From NCBI GenBank assembly GCA_019359445.1, contig JAHHHJ010000008.1, positions 62,001 through 126,000 of the forward strand: 64,000 nt of DNA, written 5' to 3'. The first letter of the stretch is position 1. Every line of letters starts with the position of its first letter. Made by a program: the position numbers and the translations under genes. Source of the stretch: Kastovskya adunca ATA6-11-RM4 (GTDB taxonomy: Bacteria > Cyanobacteriota > Cyanobacteriia > Cyanobacteriales > Coleofasciculaceae). Of this stretch, positions 27,724-34,638 are shown piece after piece. Under the pieces are notes generated by a model. The model ran no database searches and was not told where the DNA came from. It saw only the letters and a list, made by a program, of their open reading frames with translations.

Positions 27724-28105
27724 CGCCTTTCAGGTGAGAGTTAAATTAAGAGCTTCCCTTCGCTTATTAGACCTCTTGCACAAATCCTCTAGACTCCTCC
27801 CCAACCCTCCCCTTGGCAAGGGGAGGGAGATAGTTTCCCCCCCCTTACCAAGGAGATATTAAGGTGGGTAATTCCAATTCATGCAAGAAGTCTATTGTTA
27901 AAACCACACAGAGAGCAAAAGGCAACAGGAACGGGAGTTTGATCCGCTGCTTCAATTTTATGTTTGTCTCGCCTTAGGCTCTGATACTGTAATACCATTT
28001 CCCTTTTAAGAAGCTACACATAGATCCCCCCAACAGGGTTAAAAAGGGAAGCAAGAAAAGGATCTGTAGCAAGCATTTAGAGAATTAGTATAAAAAAATA
28101 GAGGT
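27724..28105. other. Intergenic region with MITE and remnant repeat
   Basis: 382 bases with no gene. The left third is a MITE (separate entry). The right part, about 27990-28095, begins TAATACCATTTCCCTTTT, contains an interrupted inverted pair GCTACA-CATA-GATCC (28010-28025) and GGATCTGTAGC (28059-28069), and ends AATTAGTATA. It resembles a decayed non-autonomous element. No promoter was assigned. Confidence 0.4.
27768..27894. mobile_element. MITE-like element with 13-bp terminal inverted repeats
   Basis: 127 bases bounded by TAGACCTCTTGCA (27768-27780) and TGCAAGAAGTCTA (27882-27894), complementary at 12 of 13 positions. ATT flanks AGACC on the left and follows GTCT on the right, a possible 3-bp target duplication. 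The interior contains an internal C/G-rich palindrome around CCCCTTGGCAAGGGG. It has no coding capacity, so a full-length IS elsewhere would have to mobilise it. Confidence 0.65.
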
Positions 28106-28642
28106 TTACCAACTAATTCGACCCTCTAACTTTTCTAACAGAGTTGGCCCTACTCCTGGCACCCGATCAAAGTCTTCTACCGAGCCAAAAGGTTGCTGCT
28201 GACGAGCGCGAATAATTTCCTGCGCTAACTTTGGCCCTACCCCTGGTAACGTCTCTAATTCCTCTTGGCTAGCGGTGTTAAGGTTCACCAGTTGCCCCAC
28301 TGCTGGCGCATTACTGGGACTAGAAGGACGGGATTCCACAGCGGGGCATTCTTGCTGCTGTGCCTGAATTTTCTGCTGTACTTTCACGGGTACCCCCAGC
28401 ACAGCCCTCGCATAAAGCCGCCCAAATTCCCGCTCAAAATGGGCAGCAACAGTCGCGCTTTGAATGATCAGTAACGTTTCATCATTGAGATTATTGGCGG
28501 CTTGCGACCAGTTGTGGGAGCCAGTAACGACCGTACTTGCATCCACTACTCCAAACTTATGATGCAGCAAATCTCCCTGAGGAAGTTGAGGAACACCAGC
28601 TGTAGCTGTACGGTGACACATAGATTGATTAACTGATGACAA
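28106..28642 (-). pseudogene. Phospholipase-D/HhH protein, 5'-truncated by prophage
   Basis: C-terminal remnant of a PLD-superfamily nuclease/phospholipase fused to helix-hairpin-helix DNA-binding motifs. It keeps only the second HKD motif (LLHHKFGVVD, then TGSHNWSQAANNLNDE). A linker and a ComEA-like double HhH end follow (LNTASQEELETLPGVGPKLA and VEDFDRVPGVGPTLLEKL). The first PLD half is absent. The open frame starts at 28642, but its first 12 codons lie in the phage end; host sequence stops at about 28606. Catalysis in this family needs two HKD motifs, so the product is probably inactive. The missing 5' half should flank the far end of the prophage. Confidence 0.8.
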
Positions 28643-28656
28643 ATAGAATGATTAAT
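28607..28656. repeat. Prophage end with two tandem 22-bp repeats
   Basis: The phage terminus appears to be TGTACGGTGACA at 28607. Repeat 1 (28612-28633) and repeat 2 (28635-28656) are in direct tandem, 23 bases apart, and identical at 18 of 22 positions; both share TGACA, ATAGA and TGATTAA. Two adjacent 22-bp sites five bases inside the end match the R1-R2 layout of the Mu right end, and the TGT(A)C start resembles cyanobacterial Tn7-like termini. An alternative terminus is TG at 28601. Confidence 0.65.
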
Positions 28657-28659
28657 CAA

Positions 28660-28983
28660 TCAACGCGGCATTGCATCCATCATGCCTCGATCGCTCCCTT
28701 GAGGAATGTTCACGGTAACGGGGCGATCGCCTTGGATTAATCCGTTTGTGATTGAGGCACTTTCGACCTTCCCACCACTGGGCAGCGCGCAAACATGGTT
28801 TCCTGTCGTGCAGTTGAAACCGACGTACCGCCCTGTAAATTCCTGTTGGTTATCAGTGGCAGTCTGAGCCGCCACGACCCCTCGTGATCGCCGATCGCGG
28901 CTATTGTTCTTTTGGCTCTCAGCTAGACAAATCGCTAGACTTGAGCAGCTATCATCGCAGGGGTTTTGGAAAGGACAGGTCAT
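28660..28983 (-). CDS. Phage end-cassette protein, 107 residues
   Basis: Unrecognised. The N-terminal 35 residues are Cys-rich (MTCPFQNPCDDSCSSLAICL). The C-terminal 58 residues repeat a module also found near the N-terminus of the next gene: Y-x-G-x-N, TGN, GG-x-V, then ASITNGLIQGD and a final MDAMPR. It is the last gene of the phage and stops 53 bases inside the terminus. In Mu-type phages this position holds accessory genes. Confidence 0.65.
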   Translation of the reverse strand: MTCPFQNPCDDSCSSLAICLAESQKNNSRDRRSRGVVAAQTATDNQQEFTGRYVGFNCTTGNHVCALPSGGKVESASITNGLIQGDRPVTVNIPQGSDRGMMDAMPR

Positions 28984-28984
28984 T

Positions 28985-30979
28985 TTAGTTTTTTAGTTTC
29001 GTTGAGATTATAGGACTGGCGGCAATTAGCTTTAGGGTGTCGTCGGCAACCAAATCGCTCTTTAAAAGGGATTTGATCTTAAAGCTAAATTCTTCTGGCT
29101 TTTTTACGTTGCAAGCCACTCCTTCTTGGTAAGGAGTGGCTGTTACCATGATTTCCAGTGTGGCGTCTGGCCGAAATAGAGCTTCAAGCAAGGGTAGTGT
29201 CTGAGAATCTTTGCCCTTTGGTTTGACTTTAACTGTTTGTCTTGGAGCGATCGTAATTGCTTGGGAATCGCTCAAATTGAGAAAGCTATTCAACCTGCCT
29301 TCTTCTCCAACAGCAAAGTGCTTGAGGCAAGGGCTGAGAGTTTCTAAATCGGGTTCAATTTTGTAGTTGAGCCAAGGCAGTTGCCAGTTTTTTTCTAGTT
29401 CAGTGGTGAGGCTAGAGGGATATTCGTAAGTTGTTGCAAATAAAGGTTCCTTTGAAATAACAAAGCTTGTTATTTTGCACCAGTGTCCCTGTTCTTCTTG
29501 CTCTTCTTTTTCCTGGCCTCGCTTAAAAACGATAATGCCACTGGATTTAGATAAGGTAACAAAGGCTTCATAAGGATCATCGTCAGTTAGTTCTAAAAGG
29601 AGTTCGGGAGAGAAACCCGGCTTCGCCAAATAGAAGGCATTTGTCAGTTTAGTGGGCTTTTCTTCCACCACCGATTTGGGTGCTAGGGGTGGGACTCCCG
29701 GTACTGGAGGCTCTGGGGGTGGGCCTGATGGGGGTTCCGGTTTTTTGATTGGGTAAGGAGGGACTGTGATGTTGGTGATGGTGAGATCGGTAACTTCTTC
29801 GACACTGAGGTCAGGCCAAGGCACGTTAGGATCGCCAATTCGCTTATACTCCCCGGCTTCAGTCCGTCCAGCACGATAGGCGGCGTAGGGGCCTATCGTG
29901 AAGTAATTAACTCCAACCAGGCAGCCTAGTTGGCAAGCAGAGGTGCAAGCCTCTGGGTGACGGCTGGGAAAGTAAACGTCCCAGTCTGCTGGTTGGGGGT
30001 CGAGTTGAGGAGCAAGAATTTCTATCCCAAAAATTGTCCAGAAAGACTTCTTGCGCGACTCTGTTCCATCTACAAAGGCTGTGCTGTTTGTTGGGGGATA
30101 CCGAATTGAAGTTCTCGTGGATACAGTCTTTGTTTCGGGTGGTTTGGTCGGTTCAGGGGTGGGGTTGATATAAGGGCCGCGATAGAAGTCGCCGATGAAG
30201 CAGGCTGAGGCTGCTACGCCAAACGCCGGTGGCTTGGGAGACTCGGTAATTTTCCTATTCCTCAATCCGGCGATCGCATCAGCGAAGAACTTATCAAAAT
30301 CAGCTTTGCCCTTTTCCCACTCTTGAAGTGCCAGTTGATACCCTGGCCCTCTGGCGTAGTTGTAGGCGGCAAGCTCATCTTGGTACTGCTGTTGCTTTGT
30401 TGCCTCTGCTTCGGTGTAGGAGTCGAGGGCTTGTTGGTACTTTTCCTGGCGCTTGATTGTTTCTTCTTCAATGCAGGTATTGAGAGAATCATAGCTTCCA
30501 CTGCCGGGGTCGCTGAGCGGGGTCGAAGTGCAGACTTGCTGGCAGACTCCGGTACCATCTTCTTTGTCTGCTGCCCTTTCCCATGCAGCACAACTGCACT
30601 CAACTGCTGTGGGTCTTTCGTACTGCTTCTTGAGGAGAAATGCAATTGAGAAGGCTGGTTCATTTTTGGTGCGTTTTTCCTCCTCGGTCACTTCAGATGC
30701 GGGGACTCGCGGCATCCAGTCAGCAAAGCGTCCGCGCTTTTGAATCGTGTCGCCGGGTTGTACCAACCCGTTGCTGATATTACTTGCCGTTACTTGACCG
30801 CCGTTTGCTCCCTGGATTAGAGATTCTCCTGTGCGGGAGTTGTATCCTTTGTAGGTTGTTGGCTGCGTAGCGTTGTCATTCTGTCGCTGACGCTGCACGG
30901 CTTTCTGAATATATATCTGGCGCGATTTTGCTTTTTGCTCTTCTGCCAGCCTTGCTGCCTCATCAGATTCCTGCGACAT
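28985..30979 (-). CDS. Phage end-cassette protein, 664 residues
   Basis: Unrecognised large protein. A helical, Gln/Lys-rich start is followed by the shared module (about 42-100, KGYNSRTGES, GGQVTASNISNGLVQPGD, WMPR). Next come a Cys-rich segment (about 127-160), a long Gln/Ala/Tyr-rich helical stretch (about 170-245), a second Cys cluster near 340 (CTSACQLGC) and a Pro-rich linker (about 405-440). The C-terminus is beta-rich. It overlaps the upstream gene by 17 bases. It could be a virion-associated or exported protein; no function is claimed. Confidence 0.7.
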   Translation of the reverse strand: MSQESDEAARLAEEQKAKSRQIYIQKAVQRQRQNDNATQPTTYKGYNSRTGESLIQGANGGQVTASNISNGLVQPGDTIQKRGRFADWMPRVPASEVTEEEKRTKNEPAFSIAFLLKKQYERPTAVECSCAAWERAADKEDGTGVCQQVCTSTPLSDPGSGSYDSLNTCIEEETIKRQEKYQQALDSYTEAEATKQQQYQDELAAYNYARGPGYQLALQEWEKGKADFDKFFADAIAGLRNRKITESPKPPAFGVAASACFIGDFYRGPYINPTPEPTKPPETKTVSTRTSIRYPPTNSTAFVDGTESRKKSFWTIFGIEILAPQLDPQPADWDVYFPSRHPEACTSACQLGCLVGVNYFTIGPYAAYRAGRTEAGEYKRIGDPNVPWPDLSVEEVTDLTITNITVPPYPIKKPEPPSGPPPEPPVPGVPPLAPKSVVEEKPTKLTNAFYLAKPGFSPELLLELTDDDPYEAFVTLSKSSGIIVFKRGQEKEEQEEQGHWCKITSFVISKEPLFATTYEYPSSLTTELEKNWQLPWLNYKIEPDLETLSPCLKHFAVGEEGRLNSFLNLSDSQAITIAPRQTVKVKPKGKDSQTLPLLEALFRPDATLEIMVTATPYQEGVACNVKKPEEFSFKIKSLLKSDLVADDTLKLIAASPIISTKLKN

Positions 30980-31643
30980 ATCCAGAATTCAAACCTGCGA
31001 AATTGAGGAGAAATTGCCCAGAGGCACCATCGGCGATTTGCTTAGGCGGATCGAACTTTGCCCAAGCAATTAGCTTCCCGCTAGCGTAGCGCAGATAAAT
31101 GTTGCCCGATCCGTTGTCGGTTAAATCGATTGCTGCACCCCCTGGCGTGGCAGCAATTTGGAAAGTCGGTCCAGATGGGTTGGAGGCGTAATAGATTTGG
31201 TTTTCTATCACGCCTCCGGGGAGTGCAATATTTGAGGTGATTAGTATTAGCTCATTGGCGGCCAGACCGTGAGCAACAGGGGTGGTGAAGGTGTTGCTGC
31301 CAGAATCGACGATGAGAGGCAGGTTTGCTTTGGCACTGGCGTTTTTCAGGATGGCGAGTCCATCCACTAAGAGTCCGCCTCCGATGGCAGATTGAGACTG
31401 AGAATCTAATCTTTCCTCGCGGCGATTGGTGCTACTCCAGGTGCCTGTGCCAGGGTTAAGAAGTTTTCTAGAGTAACCAAATTGCTCGATAAATTCAGAA
31501 TCTAGGACTTGTTGGAGTGTAGCGGTTTCCGGCGTCCACAACGCGGATTCGCACAATAAAAGGCGGAAGGTTCCAGACCCCCAGAAAACTAACTCTTTTT
31601 CCTGGATTCCTGCTTGGAAATATCCTCCTGTATCTGGCATCAA
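30963..31643 (-). CDS. Phage tail-region protein with FCCH-like motif
   Basis: 226-residue protein. The second half contains a pattern often found in phage tail and fibre proteins: HGLAANELILITS, then IENQIYYASNPSGPTFQIAA and TPGGAAIDLTDNGSGNI. This is the short FCCH-like beta repeat seen as 'YYV..ANTFQLAATPGG' in many phages. It lies downstream of the fibre genes and overlaps the next gene by 17 bases. A structural role is likely, but the exact place in the virion is unknown. Confidence 0.65.
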   Translation of the reverse strand: MMPDTGGYFQAGIQEKELVFWGSGTFRLLLCESALWTPETATLQQVLDSEFIEQFGYSRKLLNPGTGTWSSTNRREERLDSQSQSAIGGGLLVDGLAILKNASAKANLPLIVDSGSNTFTTPVAHGLAANELILITSNIALPGGVIENQIYYASNPSGPTFQIAATPGGAAIDLTDNGSGNIYLRYASGKLIAWAKFDPPKQIADGASGQFLLNFAGLNSGYVAGI

Positions 31644-31644
31644 T

Positions 31645-32160
31645 CTACTCCTTTACCACAGTGATTGAGGTATCTGGGTTAATTTTAATTGGAATATTAT
31701 TTTCATCGGCGATCGCCTGCCACTTCTCTATTTCCGCACTTGTCAATTGGGCGATTGACGGAATGAATTTGTTCCAAAGAGCAACAGCTATAGCTAAAGA
31801 CTCTCCATCCTCTGCCTTTCCCCACGCCTGAGAAACTGTGTTGTTCCGCGTTGGGGAAACAGATGCGAGTGAATCCATTACTCGCTCATAAGCAGAGTGG
31901 GTAACGATCATAAATCTAAAAGCTGCGTAATCAGCTATTGCGATTGGCTCCGGTGGCGGGATAGTAGGTGCCAGTACCAAGTCTTTTAAATCTTCGCTAC
32001 CCATCCATTTACCTTGATTACTTACGCAATCCTGCCATTGTTCCTCCGAAATCTCAATCGCCGTACTAGGAATTGAAAAATTGATTTCTGAGGAATAGAA
32101 TCCTCTTATTTTTCTGGTATTTGGAGCAATATCTGCGTATTTCTTTATTTCGCTATCCAC
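31645..32160 (-). CDS. Putative tail-fibre assembly-type protein
   Basis: 171 residues, directly after the tail-fibre gene, whose stop it abuts. It has a beta-rich first half with EISEEQWQDCVSNQGKWM and a Pro-rich linker (TIPPPEPIAIADY), then a helical second half. Position, size and the short 'EEQWQ.C..NQGKW' region resemble small phage fibre chaperone/cap proteins. Assignment is by position and look only. Confidence 0.5.
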   Translation of the reverse strand: MDSEIKKYADIAPNTRKIRGFYSSEINFSIPSTAIEISEEQWQDCVSNQGKWMGSEDLKDLVLAPTIPPPEPIAIADYAAFRFMIVTHSAYERVMDSLASVSPTRNNTVSQAWGKAEDGESLAIAVALWNKFIPSIAQLTSAEIEKWQAIADENNIPIKINPDTSITVVKE

Positions 32161-33846
32161 TTAAATTCCTACAGCAATTAAATTAAAACGAACGTTACCT
32201 GCGCCTGGATTAGGGCGCACTGTCACTTTACAATCATTTAGAGTACTGCCTGGCCCGATTGCAAAGACGCTGCTCCCTAGTACCCCCGTATCTCCGTTGG
32301 AGACTACAGGGACAACGAATCCAGTAAAGCTCACCGGATAAAGCAAGGTTCCATTCCCGTTGGCGTCAAGGCTGACGACATAGCTTCCGATTTGAACAAG
32401 CCATCCATCAGGTAACTTGTGATATCCAGATCCATTAGCTATAGAAGAAATACCTCCTAAATAGCTGTAGACATTAGCTCCGCTAGTTCTTGCCAGTAAG
32501 TTTCTTCCGAAACTTGTCGTTGTTAAAGCAGAAAGGTCTGTTAAAGTCTGACTCTTCAATTGCTTTTTGGTGTCCAATTCTGCAACCGCCGCCTGCACGG
32601 TGGTTGCTTCAAGATTTCCAGCAGGGGTAAAAGCAATTTTATTGGCTCCGGGGACTTGCGCGTCGGCTAGTTTTTGGTCGGCACCAAGTACCGCAATGCC
32701 ACTTGCCGCGCCTTTTTCAGAGGAAGCGATCGCCCCAATGTCAGTCGGTGTTAGCGCGTCCGTCCCTCCTGTTTTATGGCTGGATTTATGGGCATCAGGT
32801 GGACGAGAATTGTTCAGTCTCATATCATTTCCCGCACACGCCTGTGATGCCCCTGTCCCCAGTGTCCGCCGACTCGCCACGTTCGCCGCTGCATCACTTG
32901 CTAGAGTTAGTTTGCTTTCTGCGATCGCGGCAGTTGAGGAGATATTCGCATTTACAATTCCCTCGGTTGGGATGTGCGTGCCGTTCCCGCTAGATGAGCT
33001 GTGAGTACTCAAGTCGGTGCCAAAAGCGTACTGCCCATGCGGATGGCTCGCATTGGTGTGGGCATTCATGTATGCCGCTGCCGTTCCTACGGTGTCGGCT
33101 CCAGTTTGAGCTGCCGTTACAGCGTGCGGATTAGCTGTACTCGTGTGGTGAGTTGCCGCCTCAGCAAGCGTGGTGTCGGGGGTATCAAACCAGTTGGGTT
33201 TCCCGGTAATTGACCTGATTCGCCCTGCTAACCAACTCAGCAGTTGCATTAAATTCCCGGTATTTCCAGGCGTGGCAAGGGTTGGATCGATGGTGCGCTG
33301 TTGAGTCTCAGTATCTGAGAGGGTAGGTAGTTGGGCGCTGGGCACTTTCCCTTGAGAGTCTAATGAGGCAACCCCGTTGGCAATTCCTTTTTCAGCAGAG
33401 GGAATTGCGCCGACTTGAGCGGCGGTAGTACCATGCGGGTTCGCACCTACGGCATTTCGATGGTTGGCGTTTGCCGTTACCGTACTGTTGGCGCTAACTC
33501 TCGTATCGGTGTAGTAGAGCCTGCTACCTTCTCCTAAGTGGCTGGTACTTTTGGCGGACAACCACTGATCGAGGCGTTGGGTATTGTAGTACTGGGAATG
33601 ATCGTCGTCCCCCAATCCCGCTAGCATTCCATGATCGGTCACGCTGAGTCGATGCCAGCGACCCGAACCTTGATCTGGGGCGATGATCAAAATGCCATCC
33701 GCATTGCTGACAGAATCGGCAACGAATTGAAACCACGATCGCTCGCTAGGAACCAGCAAGCAATATTTATCTACCCGCTCTGAAGCGGGGATAGCTTTAA
33801 GCTGCGTTAAATCTGCGGCGATGTTGGCATAGCCAGTTTCGGGCAT
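32161..33846 (-). CDS. Tail fibre protein
   Basis: 561-residue receptor-binding fibre candidate. It has a beta-rich N-terminal domain (about 1-70), then repeated His-containing fibre motifs: DDHSQYYNTQRLDQWLS, NPHGTTAAQVGA, NPHAVTAAQTGA, ASHPHGQY, and DAHKSSHKTGGTDAL. The 'H-x-TAAQxGA' and 'ASSEKGAASGIA / SAEKGIANGVASL' elements recur in phage fibres, where His residues bind metal along the trimer axis. The C-terminal 110 residues would be the knob (IANGSGYHKLPDGWLVQIG). A 126-base gap upstream may hold a promoter. Confidence 0.8.
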   Translation of the reverse strand: MPETGYANIAADLTQLKAIPASERVDKYCLLVPSERSWFQFVADSVSNADGILIIAPDQGSGRWHRLSVTDHGMLAGLGDDDHSQYYNTQRLDQWLSAKSTSHLGEGSRLYYTDTRVSANSTVTANANHRNAVGANPHGTTAAQVGAIPSAEKGIANGVASLDSQGKVPSAQLPTLSDTETQQRTIDPTLATPGNTGNLMQLLSWLAGRIRSITGKPNWFDTPDTTLAEAATHHTSTANPHAVTAAQTGADTVGTAAAYMNAHTNASHPHGQYAFGTDLSTHSSSSGNGTHIPTEGIVNANISSTAAIAESKLTLASDAAANVASRRTLGTGASQACAGNDMRLNNSRPPDAHKSSHKTGGTDALTPTDIGAIASSEKGAASGIAVLGADQKLADAQVPGANKIAFTPAGNLEATTVQAAVAELDTKKQLKSQTLTDLSALTTTSFGRNLLARTSGANVYSYLGGISSIANGSGYHKLPDGWLVQIGSYVVSLDANGNGTLLYPVSFTGFVVPVVSNGDTGVLGSSVFAIGPGSTLNDCKVTVRPNPGAGNVRFNLIAVGI

Positions 33847-33972
33847 GGGTCAGGAGGGGGTGAGATCGCGCTTAGTGTCACCTCATCCTGCTTTAGTCGT
33901 TGGGTGAATAGTCAGGTCTATATTTTTCAGTTTTAGTGACGGCCTGGAATTTGCTTTTAAGGACTTTTCTTC

Positions 33973-34635
33973 TTACCTTGTAAGGTTTTCAGGCTGTGAG
34001 GGTCGCTCGTAACCGCTTTGCTTTAAAGCACTTAACTCAAACCCTAGAATCAGGATTGCCGCGATCGCCCGTATTGCCCAACCCGCAATCAACCCAATGG
34101 AGCGCCAGCCATATCGCTGGACAATCAATACTCTGTATTCCCCAGAATGCAATGCCTCTTCAATCGCCAAATTCAAGGCGGTTCGCGGCGCAATTGGAGC
34201 AATAACAAAATAGAACACACTGACAAGCACTTCAGCCACGACGATGACCGCCAGCAGATCAGCGTTGTCTAATTCGCACGCCGATCGCCCGTTGAAGAAG
34301 AATTGGCAAGCACGGTAGCGTCTGGAAAGTTCAGGGGCATCTGGGCGCTTGGGCGATCGCATCTCCAAATTCTTGATTACCTCCGGACGATGAGCGCCAA
34401 TGCCGTCATAAGCCTCCCTAAGAAATTCTTCTTTAGGGGGTGGGAACTTGCGGAGGTGTCGAAGTTGCTCGTACCACGCCCTGGCGTGGTCGTACTCGGA
34501 ATCGGCAGTTTCATGAAGGATTGCTGCTAGCGATTCATCTCCGGCTTCAGACGCACGGATCGCCGCACGGCGGAAAAACAGAGAGCAGCCCACTTCGCAG
34601 CGAGCCAATTGGTAGATAAAGTTATCGCGGTTCAT
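33973..34635 (-). CDS. Ferritin-like di-iron protein with C-terminal membrane segment
   Basis: 220-residue helical protein with the four-helix di-iron ligand pattern: Glu14, then Glu47-x-x-His50 (SEYDH), Glu135 (VVAEVLVS) and Glu160-x-x-His163 (EEALH). This E...ExxH...E...ExxH order is the ferritin/rubrerythrin-like signature. A hydrophobic helix at about 179-198 suggests membrane anchoring. It sits between baseplate and fibre genes, three bases after the former. Oxidase, iron-binding or hydroxylase activity are all possible; it could alternatively be a structural helical protein in which the motif is coincidental. Confidence 0.6.
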   Translation of the reverse strand: MNRDNFIYQLARCEVGCSLFFRRAAIRASEAGDESLAAILHETADSEYDHARAWYEQLRHLRKFPPPKEEFLREAYDGIGAHRPEVIKNLEMRSPKRPDAPELSRRYRACQFFFNGRSACELDNADLLAVIVVAEVLVSVFYFVIAPIAPRTALNLAIEEALHSGEYRVLIVQRYGWRSIGLIAGWAIRAIAAILILGFELSALKQSGYERPSQPENLTR

Positions 34636-34638
34636 TGA

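Noticed and set aside
32567-33004. 145-codon plus-strand frame opposite the tail fibre
   Set aside because: Ala/Ser/Val-rich mirror of fibre repeats; no ribosome site and no similarity to known folds.
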